Notes under the pieces: model-generated
The model's database searches: none
Seen by the model: the letters and a program-made list of their open reading frames with translations, nothing else
Told to the model about the DNA's origin: nothing
Made by a program: the position numbers and the translations under genes
Shown here: positions 18,299 through 27,626 of the stretch, one piece after another
Position numbering within the stretch: position 1 is the first letter of the stretch
Layout of the letters: each line of letters begins with the position of its first letter
Origin: JAJYSO01 sp964586655
GTDB taxonomy: Bacteria > Bacteroidota > Bacteroidia > Flavobacteriales > Flavobacteriaceae
Direction: 5' to 3'
NCBI GenBank assembly: GCA_964586655.1
Contig: CAZPGY010000004.1
Location: forward strand, 1 to 64,000
DNA length: 64,000 bases

Positions 18299-18780
18299 TA
18301 TGCTGCCATTTTTTTGAAGACGCTTTCAATTTCACTCACAAATCCATTGATGTGAAATTCACTAACGTCATCTATTATCATTTGAATTCTCTCGGGGGTG
18401 ATGACTGAGGATACCAAATCAGTTCCTCCCTGTTGAAAATATTTTGTCCCTTCCTGTCCTATCTTCCGGGCGATGAGGAAGGCCAAGCTGCTGATACTTA
18501 TGTTCCCTCTCACACTGCTCATTATTCCCTTATCTTCAATCCATTTCTTTATGGCCGACACGGGAGGCATCCGCCCAGGCTTACGCCCATCGACCAACTG
18601 CTCCGTGTAATGCTGACCGCGGATAATCCCTTTTAGACGATTAACGTCTGCCTCCAATGTTTCAGCCCATTTACCGGACGCCCTCATCCCAAGCTTTTCA
18701 TACTTGGCGATTAAATCTTCTTTGATCGCATCGAAGTGGCTCTTCATTATGTCTTCCTGTTCACTCATAGCCTTTGACAT
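18298..18780 (-). CDS. Tail-completion/neck protein (HK97 gp10-like)
   Basis: 160 residues. The segment DGRKPGRMPPVSAIKKWIED followed by SISSLAFLIARKIGQEGT is characteristic of phage neck and tail-completion proteins, which usually show a PPxxxIxxW stretch and then IAR.I...GT. It probably joins head and tail. Met5 at 18768 would cut the overlap with the upstream gene from 20 to 8 bases and is an alternative start. Confidence 0.68.
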   Translation of the reverse strand: MSKAMSEQEDIMKSHFDAIKEDLIAKYEKLGMRASGKWAETLEADVNRLKGIIRGQHYTEQLVDGRKPGRMPPVSAIKKWIEDKGIMSSVRGNISISSLAFLIARKIGQEGTKYFQQGGTDLVSSVITPERIQMIIDDVSEFHINGFVSEIESVFKKMAA

Positions 18781-19180
18781 TAAAGGTAATCATTAATCCA
18801 TCCGCATTCCAGTCAAATTGATTGATAAGTTCTATTGACTTCCATTTATCAATGTCGAAATCGCAGATAAATGAATTTCTCATTTTGCTGAAAACAACAT
18901 CAATAAGCGGGTCGATATACTTCTGCTTTCTCGAATCGTAGTCGTCATCCAAATCAGATTTTGTCAAGATCATAAAGCTTCCTGAATAAGTGATTGAATT
19001 ACCATTTCCCTCTCTTACGATTGGGTCGCAGAACAACATGGTTTCCCCAACGCCGAATCCCTCAAGGCTATCCGCGATGAAGTTAGTTGCATCGGTTAGG
19101 TTTTGATAATCGCGTCGAGCATAGATAAACCTCCATCCCTTGTCGCTTGCGTAATTATTGAGTGCCGTCGAAAAGTCCAT
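18761..19180 (-). CDS. Phage tail-terminator-like protein
   Basis: 139 residues with an alpha/beta look: MDFSTALNNYASDKGWRFIY, then a C-terminal segment (LINQFDWNADGLMITFNV). It sits beside the neck protein, where siphophages place the tail terminator, and its size fits. No diagnostic motif is visible, so this is a guess from position and size. Confidence 0.45.
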   Translation of the reverse strand: MDFSTALNNYASDKGWRFIYARRDYQNLTDATNFIADSLEGFGVGETMLFCDPIVREGNGNSITYSGSFMILTKSDLDDDYDSRKQKYIDPLIDVVFSKMRNSFICDFDIDKWKSIELINQFDWNADGLMITFNVKGYE

Positions 19181-19184
19181 AATA

Positions 19185-19739
19185 TCAATTTCTTTGTTCC
19201 CGTTTTAGTTGGTGATATCGTTTCATCACCTCACCGGATATTTTGGTATGAAGTATCAATGAGAAGACAGTAGCGTACGTCCAGCGCTCTATCTCCTGTG
19301 GAGACTTCCCAAAATCCTTGCCCAGTTTTATGAGTGTGTTCAGTTCCTTAAATATATTCAACCTTTCAGCTCCGGCCATATCCATTGTTCTGTCAGGCTC
19401 TGTTTTTAATAACTTTTTTTCTTTCTCCACGAGCTTTGCCATTTCATCTTTTATGTGATTAAGCGCATACAAGTAATCAATTACATTGGCGTTTTCATAC
19501 TTGTTTTTTTTGACGCCAAATACCGTCTTGAACATTTCGGCCATTCCATCGTAGGAAGGTTTCATCATCGTCCGCTTCATCCCGGACACCTGACCAAATT
19601 CCAATTGCTGCAAGTTCTTTGCTTTGCGGTTAAGGAACTTAGGTTTTGACTTCATAAAGGATTGCAATCTGACATACCCCTCGAAATCTGATGACCGGTA
19701 TAACTGTTTAACCGTTATGTTTTCTAAATCAAATATCAT
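19185..19739 (-). CDS. Phage protein of unknown function after terminase
   Basis: 184 residues from the ATG at 19739, which overlaps the TerL stop by 4 bases in an ATGA-type junction. A longer frame from 19787 would bury 52 bases in terL and is less likely. The protein is alpha-helical and charged (MKRTMMKPSYDGMAEMFKTV, then INHIKDEMAKL-like helices). No family is recognised. Genes here often encode head-assembly chaperones or packaging accessories. Confidence 0.5.
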   Translation of the reverse strand: MIFDLENITVKQLYRSSDFEGYVRLQSFMKSKPKFLNRKAKNLQQLEFGQVSGMKRTMMKPSYDGMAEMFKTVFGVKKNKYENANVIDYLYALNHIKDEMAKLVEKEKKLLKTEPDRTMDMAGAERLNIFKELNTLIKLGKDFGKSPQEIERWTYATVFSLILHTKISGEVMKRYHQLKREQRN

Positions 19740-20983
19740 ACTATTGCTCTTGTGGTTGATTTTCCTTTTTTCAATTGATACACACAATAGCCGTCCGCAT
19801 CGGTTATGTGGTCAAAGCCACTTTCTTTGTCGGGTGAGCCGTTCTTGTAAGGCAATTGCTCATAAGCTTCAGTGAGCTCCGGACAGGCATTTGTATTGAT
19901 ATAATTTGTGGTGATGCCTTTGGAATTCTTGAACGATCCATTCACAACCGTGATGCGGTCGCGGACCGTCGGGTTTGATTTCCCAACGCGCACCTTGAAG
20001 CGTGCCTTTTTTAAGAGCTTTATATCGCTTTCCCCTGCTGTGTTTCTCGCTTTCCCTGACGCATCAGGATAGACGATTATTCTTTTTTTTGGGTACTTCA
20101 TTTTAATCGTATCAATCATATCGGCTGTGTCGTAAGCTCCTGTAATCTCGTCCACGGCCGTTGAAATCAAACCGTAACTCGACGTGTCAAGAACCCTGAC
20201 CGTTGCGCTCATATTAGTGATGTTGAAGTCCATACCGATATGGAGTGTTGTGTCTGTTTTTTCAATCATTCGGTCGGAGTGTGAGGCCTTTCTATCGAAT
20301 GCGTGATAAACGGTACCAGAAGTTAGATTTACAAATTCGCCGCTGAGATAGGCCAGTAATTCCTGTTCGTTGTAGATATCCTCAAGTGTTGATATGTAGC
20401 TTTCAGGTAAGAAAGGGTTGTCCTTTGTTTTTGCTCGGATCAATTTCCTGTTATCCTTGTTATTTTTAACAAAGAAATCATACATGTATTTGAAGCCTTC
20501 CGGCGTGGATACCATATCAATGCAATTAGGTGACCCATCCCATAACGGCACGCGATTACGGGCTACTATTTTTACCATTGCATTACGCATCTTCTTCTTA
20601 GATAGAATGTCAGCCTCATCAATCAGGGAGTACCCAACTTCGTAACCAACTATCGTTTCAATTTTATCCATCGACCTCATCACAATTTTACCCAAAGGGG
20701 TGTGAAACTCTTTATCGGATCTATTCAGCGTGTGTTCAATTCCCATTTCGGCAAGTACTTCTTCAAAATTAGGAAAGGCAATGTCCTTGATTAGTGGATA
20801 AGTAGGAAGATAATAAGCCACATTGACGCCCGGGTAGTATTTTAATTTCTCAACCGTCTTCAAAGTACCGGCCTTTGATTTACCAGAACCAAATCCACCG
20901 ACTATACCTGTGTGTACAGATGTTGAATTGATGAAATCAATCTGATGAGGTAACGCCTTTATGTCAACATAGTCTTTACTCAT
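19736..20983 (-). CDS. Terminase large subunit
   Basis: 415 residues. The ATPase P-loop is GGFGSGKS (29-36) and the Walker B region is YSLIDEAD (about 118-125). The C-terminal nuclease part shows GMDFN, YPDASGK and the late aspartates in HITDADGY. It cuts concatemeric phage DNA and drives it into the procapsid. It overlaps the small-subunit gene by 8 bases. This is the firmest anchor that the region is a tailed phage. Confidence 0.92.
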   Translation of the reverse strand: MSKDYVDIKALPHQIDFINSTSVHTGIVGGFGSGKSKAGTLKTVEKLKYYPGVNVAYYLPTYPLIKDIAFPNFEEVLAEMGIEHTLNRSDKEFHTPLGKIVMRSMDKIETIVGYEVGYSLIDEADILSKKKMRNAMVKIVARNRVPLWDGSPNCIDMVSTPEGFKYMYDFFVKNNKDNRKLIRAKTKDNPFLPESYISTLEDIYNEQELLAYLSGEFVNLTSGTVYHAFDRKASHSDRMIEKTDTTLHIGMDFNITNMSATVRVLDTSSYGLISTAVDEITGAYDTADMIDTIKMKYPKKRIIVYPDASGKARNTAGESDIKLLKKARFKVRVGKSNPTVRDRITVVNGSFKNSKGITTNYINTNACPELTEAYEQLPYKNGSPDKESGFDHITDADGYCVYQLKKGKSTTRAIV

Positions 20984-21395
20984 CTTTGGTCGCGTCTATG
21001 TAACGGGTTGGTTTAATTTCTGTTTTCATTTCGCCTTCAATATGATGTCTCATTGGCCGCTCGGTACCTTCTAATCTTATAATCATTTTTTCAATTCCTC
21101 CGAGGGAATTTAACCCTTTAGGTGTAATTCTGTATTTAGGATCTAAATCTCTCATCTTTTTTTTAAGCCGTGCTATCGTCGCAGCTCTTTTATCCTCAAT
21201 ACCTATGAGTTCATCTTCCCGCCAGTTTCCGTAAGCTTGCTTGAGATAGCGCTCTGCTTGTCGTCTGCTTAATTCCCACTTCTCTTTAATTTGACGAATA
21301 ATCAAATTGTCATGAACACCATCGATAATCCATCCCTGCACCGCGAGTATCCGACGTTCTTTTTCGACTTTTGTTGTTCGTTTGCTTTTGGACAT
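20976..21395 (-). CDS. Terminase small subunit-like protein
   Basis: 139 residues. The N-terminal half has a helix-turn-helix (IRQIKEKWELSRRQAERYLK), the usual DNA-recognition fold of small terminase subunits. The rest is basic and helical. It directly precedes and overlaps terL, the standard pairing. Its start coincides with the stop of the 78-residue gene. The call rests on the HTH and on position. Confidence 0.7.
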   Translation of the reverse strand: MSKSKRTTKVEKERRILAVQGWIIDGVHDNLIIRQIKEKWELSRRQAERYLKQAYGNWREDELIGIEDKRAATIARLKKKMRDLDPKYRITPKGLNSLGGIEKMIIRLEGTERPMRHHIEGEMKTEIKPTRYIDATKDE

Positions 21396-21631
21396 TATTT
21401 TTCTGGGTACATCCGTTTTATGACTTCAATGTGTCGTTTTAATTCAAATATTCTGTCACGTAGTTTAATACGCTCTCGCTCACGCATCACTCTTATCTTA
21501 GAGTCTTCTGATTCAATAGGTCCATCCTCATAAGACTTTAAAGCATCTTCATTGATGCCTTTTTCTTTTTCCAAATAGTCTAATATTTTATCTCTCATAC
21601 TTATAAGCATTTTATACTTGTCATTTTTCAT
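21395..21631 (-). CDS. Small coiled-coil phage protein
   Basis: 78 residues, almost entirely helical and charged (MLISMRDKILDYLEKEKGIN, then RERERIKLRDRIFELKR). It leads the packaging operon and shares its last base with the start of the terS-like gene. Function unknown; it may be a packaging or DNA-binding accessory. Confidence 0.5.
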   Translation of the reverse strand: MKNDKYKMLISMRDKILDYLEKEKGINEDALKSYEDGPIESEDSKIRVMRERERIKLRDRIFELKRHIEVIKRMYPEK

Positions 21632-21686
21632 CGTTCAATTTTTTAAAGGTTAAACCATAAAATTACAGAATAACCTTTGAACCGGC

Positions 21687-21716
21687 ACGGGAACCATAAG
21701 GCTCCCGTTATTTTTT
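21687..21716 (+). terminator. Terminator-like hairpin facing the plus direction
   Basis: The stem ACGGGA/TCCCGT, extended by CC/GG after one mismatch, encloses loop ATAA and is followed on plus by TTATTTTTT. No plus-strand gene ends here, so it may stop antisense transcription or end a small RNA. On minus it has no U-run. The surrounding 160 bases hold no gene that I can support. Confidence 0.45.
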
Positions 21717-21792
21717 CAGTGGTTTTAGTAAAGGCAAAACCATCTCAAAAAGTCCTTTCACAAGGCAAAAAATACAGCATAATCCTATTTAA

Positions 21793-23277
21793 TTATGCTG
21801 TAATATTGGGTTGAATATCTTTCTTATCCAAGGCTTTATCTAAGTTAAGTTCCTTGAATTTCGTCTTTATGTTCTTCGGGTCGCCCTTGAAGAACACCAG
21901 TACATTTTGATGAATCTTGCCTACTTTTCGACCGCTGTTGAACTGTCGTCTTAGCCTGATGGCCATAGAGCCAATCGAGTTTATTAGAATCATCTCGTTG
22001 TAAAGCTCCATTCCCGCTTTTCTGAAAGCCTCTATCGTGTGGCTTACAAAGTTTCGATACATACCGTTTTTATCGCGGATATCGCCAACGACAAAGCAGG
22101 CGAAGGAATCATCTTTTAATTTTTTTACGGACTTGGTTATGATGCTTCGGTAAACCTTTAGGAATTCATCATAATCCATATTGCTCAAATCCTTTGGATC
22201 ATCGCTGTATTGTTCTAAATCGTGGTATGGAGGGCAGGAAAAGATGAAATCAAACTTTGCTTCTTCTACAAAACTATCTATGACATCATTGGAATCTCCC
22301 ACTTCCCAGTCAACCGTACCCGCCTCGTCCGATTTTAACTCTTCCCATTGTTTCTGGTTAGCTTTAACCTGATCTTCTCTTAAATCAATACCGAAATAAT
22401 CGCGATCAAGTATTCCCGCCACTATTCCACGAACAGAACCACCAGCAAACGGATCTAATATCAATCCTTTTTCCGGGCAGAACCAACGGTACATCATCTC
22501 GGTTAATACCGGGTCGAATATTGATGCGCCCTCAAAAACATGCAGTCCGCGTTTCTTGGCTGTTTTTATAATTTCATCCCACGAGGGTTCGCGGTTCATT
22601 GCTTCTCTCATTTCATTTCGCAGGTTGTAAATCTGTGTTGACTGCCCGCTTTGTGAAATAAGCTCTACATCTTCTCGGGTGGCCTGTGAATCGAATCCGA
22701 TACTTTTCCATTCTCTTTTTCGTTCAAGCCAATCCCCTGTCCTCGTGTCAAGAACACTAAAGGGAACAACGCCGAATGATTCTTTTAAACTTCCTGCGTC
22801 CGGGGTGTCTTGTCGCTCCGGGTCCATCAAATTTTTAAGCTGAATGTCGTCAAAGTCCGGTAAGTTTATTTCCGGCATATCCGGTAACTCAATATCGAAT
22901 TCAGAAACGAAATCAAATAAGCCCTTCTCTGTTATTTGAGCATATTGAGAAGAATAAATCAAGACAAGTTCCGCAGCTTCCTTTTTGTCTTTGCAATCCA
23001 TAAAAGTAGCCGGTAGCTCGTCCGGGACATCGACTCCTGATTCTTCAACTTTCAGCAAGTCAAGATAACGGTGTCGTCCATCCAAACAATATATATTTCC
23101 TCCATCCTCCCAAACCTTGAACGGGTCGGCAAATTGGTATTTAAGCAATGATTTTACAAGACGCTCATCGGATTGATCAATCCATTCCTTAAAATTTTCT
23201 TGTTGAATAAAAACAAGATTTCGCCAGCAAACATTCGCTGTCTTGATAACTCGAGATTGTAGTTTATTAACTTCCAT
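21793..23277 (-). CDS. ParB-domain DNA methyltransferase
   Basis: 494 residues. The N-terminal 110 residues are ParB/sulfiredoxin-like (NIYCLDGRHRYLDLL). The C-terminal half is an amino-methyltransferase with the catalytic motif SCPPYHD (about residue 345) and the AdoMet motif LDPFAGGSVRG (about 274), in the circularly permuted order used by many N4/N6 enzymes. It probably methylates phage DNA, which would protect it from host restriction such as the type I and McrBC-like systems seen further right. That protective role is inferred. Confidence 0.82.
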   Translation of the reverse strand: MEVNKLQSRVIKTANVCWRNLVFIQQENFKEWIDQSDERLVKSLLKYQFADPFKVWEDGGNIYCLDGRHRYLDLLKVEESGVDVPDELPATFMDCKDKKEAAELVLIYSSQYAQITEKGLFDFVSEFDIELPDMPEINLPDFDDIQLKNLMDPERQDTPDAGSLKESFGVVPFSVLDTRTGDWLERKREWKSIGFDSQATREDVELISQSGQSTQIYNLRNEMREAMNREPSWDEIIKTAKKRGLHVFEGASIFDPVLTEMMYRWFCPEKGLILDPFAGGSVRGIVAGILDRDYFGIDLREDQVKANQKQWEELKSDEAGTVDWEVGDSNDVIDSFVEEAKFDFIFSCPPYHDLEQYSDDPKDLSNMDYDEFLKVYRSIITKSVKKLKDDSFACFVVGDIRDKNGMYRNFVSHTIEAFRKAGMELYNEMILINSIGSMAIRLRRQFNSGRKVGKIHQNVLVFFKGDPKNIKTKFKELNLDKALDKKDIQPNITA

Positions 23278-23325
23278 TATACGACTCTATTCGACACAAA
23301 GTTAAGTGATTAGTAATATAAAACA

Positions 23326-23742
23326 TTACTTTTTGATTATATTTTCTAAATCTTCTTGCAGATTGTTATAATTCAGCGCGGTGTATCGCAGTACTTTCCA
23401 CCCCAATTTCACGGCCTCGTTATACTTTTCACAATCACCGGAGAACCCTTTTATTGTCGTGTGCCGAGACTTTTTGCTCATCAATCCCTCGTACTCGATA
23501 GCGCATTTCATTTCGGGGATAGCCCAATCAAACCGCCATTTACGGGTGGGATGAAATTTAAACTCTTCGGTGTAATCAGTTATTTTATTTTCGCGATGCA
23601 AAACCCAGAGTACGGTTTTGATCGTCTGTTTTTCTACTGAAATTTTAGAGGGTAATTTCCCTTTTACGTTCGTTTTTGGACTTTTTTTGTCCAAATTGTG
23701 CGATAAATTACTCTTTTCTAAATCTGATTTCGACCAATTCAT
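23326..23742 (-). CDS. VSR/DUF559-like endonuclease-fold phage protein
   Basis: 138 residues. The core WRFDWAIPEMKCAIEYEG, then a second segment with GDCEKYNEAVKLGWKVLRYT, follows the phage pattern of a small PD-(D/E)xK nuclease related to Vsr/DUF559 (D...E.EG, then GW.VLR.T). It may act in recombination or resolve replication intermediates. It lies between the methyltransferase and the helicase. Confidence 0.6.
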   Translation of the reverse strand: MNWSKSDLEKSNLSHNLDKKSPKTNVKGKLPSKISVEKQTIKTVLWVLHRENKITDYTEEFKFHPTRKWRFDWAIPEMKCAIEYEGLMSKKSRHTTIKGFSGDCEKYNEAVKLGWKVLRYTALNYNNLQEDLENIIKK

Positions 23743-23895
23743 GCAATATCAGTTACAGGTTTTAGAACATTCGTCCATTTAATTTTCCCAGCTCTCATGA
23801 TAGTTTCTGCTTTTATTACATAACTTCCTTTAGCCCAATCTCCATTCATTCTTGGACTAAACCCTAATTTTTTTAATTGTTTTTTTTCGTTTCAT
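23739..23895 (-). pseudogene. Possible small phage gene broken at a poly-A run
   Basis: From ATG at 23895 the frame reads MKRKKTIKKIRV and stops. If one base is skipped in the A7 or A8 run, it continues as LGFSPRMNGDWAKGSYVIKA and on to a TGA overlapping the next gene's ATG. The 157 bases are one too many for a whole frame. This could be a real frameshift, programmed slippage or a sequencing error in the homopolymer. Confidence 0.35.
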
Positions 23896-23905
23896 AATTT
23901 ATTTT

Positions 23906-25324
23906 TTAAAAAGGTAAATCTTCTTTATTTTCATTTGGTTTTTCAAAAGCTTGACTCGCATCCATTTTAGGAATATTGTTGTCAAATGGAACATCATCAA
24001 ACCTATCATCAAGATCGAAGAATCGCATATACTTTAAACTGGCTCCAATTCTGATGCTTCCGGTATCCCCGTTTCTGAATTTTGCAATATTGATTTCCGC
24101 TTCGCCGGCAGTCGATCGGTTATCGTCGTAGTCCCAATTTTCAATGCCATAATATTCAGGTCGATAAAGGAACTGCACAATGTCGGCATCTTGCTCAATT
24201 GCTCCCGATTCCCTAAGGTCGGAAAGCAAGGGACGTTTCATCCCCCCTCTTGTTTCCACACTCCGGTTCAGTTGTGACAATGCCATTACCGGGATGTCGA
24301 GTTCTTTGGCAATACCTTTTAGGTTACGGCTAATTTCAGAAACTTCTTGTTCTCTAGTGCCACCTCTTACTTTGTGTGTCATTAGCTGCAAATAGTCGAT
24401 GAAGATCATTTTAATACCGTTTTCTCTTTTCCACTTTGCGGCTTGAACCTTCAATTCCAAAGACGTCACTCCTTGCTGGTCATAAATGAAAACTGGAAGC
24501 TTTGAAAACCAATCCCTTGCTTCATTCATCTTCCTGATTTCGCTTTCATTCAATTTGTTCAGGGCTAATCTTTCGTTGGGAATGCTCAATTCATTGGACA
24601 GCATTCGAGCCACGAGTTCGGTATCTCCCATTTCGAGGGAAAAAATACCCACCGGGTAACCTTGCTTAGCCATTGAAAGTGCTTCATTGAGCATCAAAGC
24701 TGTCTTGCCCATACCCGGTCGAGCGGCAAGGATTATCAGGTTGGGATTTTGGTAACCATTTAGCCTGCGTTGGAGAATAGGTATTCCGGAAGGTATTCCT
24801 GACACTTTATCATCAGCCTTTCTAAATAGTTTGTCCACAATATCTCTCAAATTGTCCGGCTTCTTTTTCATCAGCCACTCTGTGGTGTCATCAAGACTTC
24901 GTTGAGCATTATCAAGCACATCGAAAATGTCGCTATCATCTTTGTAACCGTGTTTTTCAAGACTTCGTCCAAGCAGAATCGTTTTGCGCTTGACAAAGAA
25001 TTGCATCAAAATACGGCAGTGATATTCCATGTGAGCTGCAGAAGAAACTTTTTGAGAAAGCTCTGCAATTTTATAATCTCCGCCTGCCTTCTCAAGCCTA
25101 TTGGTTGACTTCAACTTGGAAGAAACTGTCAACAAATCCACACTTTCATTGGCACGGAATAAATCTACAATTGCCTCAAAAATAGCTTTGTGTTTGGGGT
25201 TGAAGAAAACGTTGACGCTTCGTAAAATTTCTATCATTTCGCCTACAGCAGAACTATCGATTAAAGCTGCTCCCAAAACGGCTTCTTCGACATCTATTGC
25301 TGACGGTATTTTCTGTATTTTCAT
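23906..25324 (-). CDS. Replicative DNA helicase (DnaB-type)
   Basis: 472 residues. The N-terminal helical domain (DVEEAVLGAALIDSSAVGEM) is followed by a RecA-like motor with Walker A ARPGMGKT, a Walker B at MIFIDYLQLM, and the downstream signatures LSQLNRSVETR and LRESGAIEQDAD. It unwinds phage DNA at the fork. A DUF4373 protein just upstream may act as its loader or initiator. The length matches the family. Confidence 0.92.
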   Translation of the reverse strand: MKIQKIPSAIDVEEAVLGAALIDSSAVGEMIEILRSVNVFFNPKHKAIFEAIVDLFRANESVDLLTVSSKLKSTNRLEKAGGDYKIAELSQKVSSAAHMEYHCRILMQFFVKRKTILLGRSLEKHGYKDDSDIFDVLDNAQRSLDDTTEWLMKKKPDNLRDIVDKLFRKADDKVSGIPSGIPILQRRLNGYQNPNLIILAARPGMGKTALMLNEALSMAKQGYPVGIFSLEMGDTELVARMLSNELSIPNERLALNKLNESEIRKMNEARDWFSKLPVFIYDQQGVTSLELKVQAAKWKRENGIKMIFIDYLQLMTHKVRGGTREQEVSEISRNLKGIAKELDIPVMALSQLNRSVETRGGMKRPLLSDLRESGAIEQDADIVQFLYRPEYYGIENWDYDDNRSTAGEAEINIAKFRNGDTGSIRIGASLKYMRFFDLDDRFDDVPFDNNIPKMDASQAFEKPNENKEDLPF

Positions 25325-25440
25325 TTTGCTTATTTAAATCGTTTCTAAGGAGCTTAATTTCGCTAAATGTACACAAGGGGAGTTTTAATTAGATTGTCGA
25401 TAAAACCTATCTAATTTTAAACCTGTGATTATATCTAAAC

Positions 25441-26199
25441 TTATTTAAACTCCTGTTTTGGCTTCCCGATGCTCATGTCGCCATCGGTTTGTTTTTTATA
25501 CTTCGATTGGTTTTCAATCCAATTCCGGGCGTATTTTCCCAGTCTGGCGAAAAGTTTCTTAGCGGTATAGTCCAGATCTTCCTGGTCCACGGTGTCATTG
25601 AAATCTTCGACAAACTTTTTTTTGTTCTTGATTTTTGACGAATACCGCATTTGGAAATTGGTTTCAAATCTGGAGGGAAATTCATTTTTCAAAAAATCAA
25701 AAGCGCGAGCGGCGTTCTCTTTCTTTTTTTCTTTCTCTCTCTCTTTTACTTTACTTTCCTTTACTTTACTTTCCTTTAATGCATTGCGTTCGCTTTGCGT
25801 ATGCAATGCGTTCGCATTACTTTTCTCATTATGAAGGGTTTGAGTTTTTTTGTTTTGCCATCTTTTGTTAGCTGCTCTTCTTGCTTTTTCTGACTTAGAT
25901 TCTTTAAAATCCATTCGCTTTGATAAACTTTTAGAATAAAAATGCTTACCGTTATCGGTAAATATGAATAGCCCAAAATCCTCTACTACAGATTTTATTT
26001 TTTCAGCACCTACACGAAGATCAAAAGCTATGATGTTATAATTTTTGACACTCATGTAATTCGTGCTTTCTCTAAGCCTTTCTATAATGGCAAAAAAAAT
26101 ACCATATCCTTCCATTCCAAGCTTCATTCGCACGGCGATTAATTTCTCATCATTACGAGCGTTGCTGTCGTGGCTGAAATAATAGGCATCTTTTTTCAT
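25441..26199 (-). CDS. DUF4373/Lin1244-type replication protein
   Basis: 252 residues. The first 90 residues (DAYYFSHDSNARNDEKLIAV, then KLGMEGYGIFFAIIERLRES) match the DUF4373/Lin1244 winged-helix domain found in phage replication initiators. A basic linker rich in Lys/Glu follows, then a helical C-terminus. It sits directly before the DnaB gene, fitting an initiator or helicase loader. A repetitive Lys/Glu tract in the middle (around 25720-25800) is low-complexity. Confidence 0.75.
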   Translation of the reverse strand: MKKDAYYFSHDSNARNDEKLIAVRMKLGMEGYGIFFAIIERLRESTNYMSVKNYNIIAFDLRVGAEKIKSVVEDFGLFIFTDNGKHFYSKSLSKRMDFKESKSEKARRAANKRWQNKKTQTLHNEKSNANALHTQSERNALKESKVKESKVKEREKEKKKENAARAFDFLKNEFPSRFETNFQMRYSSKIKNKKKFVEDFNDTVDQEDLDYTAKKLFARLGKYARNWIENQSKYKKQTDGDMSIGKPKQEFK

Positions 26200-26228
26200 G
26201 TTATGTAATTTATAATATTACTAATTAA

Positions 26229-27605
26229 TTATATAGCCTCGGGTAAATCTTGACCTTTAATCTCTGCATATTTTCGGTTGAGTAATTCCCAGTGTTTTCG
26301 ATCTTTGAATTTTAAGTGCATAGTCTCTTTTTTGAAGTACTTGAATTCAAAGAAATCTTCATCGTCATACCACTTTCCCGTCTGCTGCTTCCCTTTCAAA
26401 TAATCGTAAATCCGGATAGTTTTATCAAAATCTTTTCCAGTCAAATTACACATCACTTTGCGAAGGTCATTAAAGCGCTCTTGGTTGAATCTCGAGATTG
26501 AGTAATGTGTCCCAAATCCACAATCAATCATATTGCTCACGATGAATTTTTCGTTTATCATATAACCGCTGTTCGTTTTCCATCCGGGCACTTGAAATCT
26601 ATTCTTATGCGTGTATCTTGTGTAATGATCTACTGCATCAACCAAGGCCTCGTTTAGGTTTTGTCCTCGTGTTTGAAAGATCATATCCATCATCACATAG
26701 ATGTTCTTCATCGTAAACGGCACTTTCTCTTGTTGTGCAATAAATCGGTCGAGCTTCTCATTTACTTTGGAAGTCAGATATTTCTTTAGATTAAATTTAT
26801 CAAACAGCTGATTCCAACTTTGTTTTTGAAGACGTCTTGCGTATTCGTGCTTTGAGATGAAAGTTTCACGACTTCCAAAGGTGCATTCCAGTTTCCTCAC
26901 GTCTAACTGTTTTCCTATTTGATTAATCCGCTTTATTCTTTCCTCTATGCCTTCAAACTCCCGTAAGCTGGCCACGTAATTATTAACCACTGCCCGGACT
27001 TCATTGTAGCTTAAAAGACCTTCCTGCGTGTTGATTGGCTCATCTTCCTCGTCCATAAAGAACATATCGTAATCAAAATCTCCTGATGATTTTGGTTTGA
27101 ACAGGCGCAACAAGCTGACATCTACATCAGTTGTTCTTTCGGAGTTTTGAAATACTTTTCCCAGCTCATTCGATTTTCCATTTTCGTTAACGATGTAATT
27201 GAGTTCTCTTCGTCCTCTCATATATCCGTTGCGCAGTGTTTCCGAGTTGCATAGAGCAACTATTTCACATCCGCCCGGGGCAATGTCCCAAGCGTGTAAA
27301 ATATGTTTGTACGCGTTAGAAAATGGCGGGTTCATCACAATTAAATCAATGTGAGAAACGTCTGACTTTTTAGCATTGAGAAAGTCATTGCCCAGTAAAA
27401 TAAATTTGTTAGCGGTTAGGATAGACCTCAATCTGCCCTCAACTTCATAGGCGTATTTCTCATTGCCATTAAGTTGAGAAACATAATTAAGGATAGCGCC
27501 CGATCCGGCAGAGGGGTCTAAAATTGTTTTGTTGGTTAGATCCACGCCGTGCATCATTTGCTGAATGACTTCGGGTGGAGTGGGGTAAAATTCTTTGTGA
27601 AACAT
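26229..27605 (-). CDS. N6-adenine methyltransferase with DUF4942 C-terminus
   Basis: 458 residues. The N-terminal methylase has LDPSAGSGAIL (about residue 30) and the catalytic NPPF (about residue 91). The C-terminal 230 residues fit DUF4942, a domain usually found fused to phage methylases. The ribbon KEFYPTPPEV at the N-terminus is typical of the family. With the ParB-methyltransferase this gives the phage two DNA methylases, plausibly for evading restriction. Confidence 0.8.
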   Translation of the reverse strand: MFHKEFYPTPPEVIQQMMHGVDLTNKTILDPSAGSGAILNYVSQLNGNEKYAYEVEGRLRSILTANKFILLGNDFLNAKKSDVSHIDLIVMNPPFSNAYKHILHAWDIAPGGCEIVALCNSETLRNGYMRGRRELNYIVNENGKSNELGKVFQNSERTTDVDVSLLRLFKPKSSGDFDYDMFFMDEEDEPINTQEGLLSYNEVRAVVNNYVASLREFEGIEERIKRINQIGKQLDVRKLECTFGSRETFISKHEYARRLQKQSWNQLFDKFNLKKYLTSKVNEKLDRFIAQQEKVPFTMKNIYVMMDMIFQTRGQNLNEALVDAVDHYTRYTHKNRFQVPGWKTNSGYMINEKFIVSNMIDCGFGTHYSISRFNQERFNDLRKVMCNLTGKDFDKTIRIYDYLKGKQQTGKWYDDEDFFEFKYFKKETMHLKFKDRKHWELLNRKYAEIKGQDLPEAI

Positions 27606-27626
27606 AAATTATTGCTTTTTTAGGTT

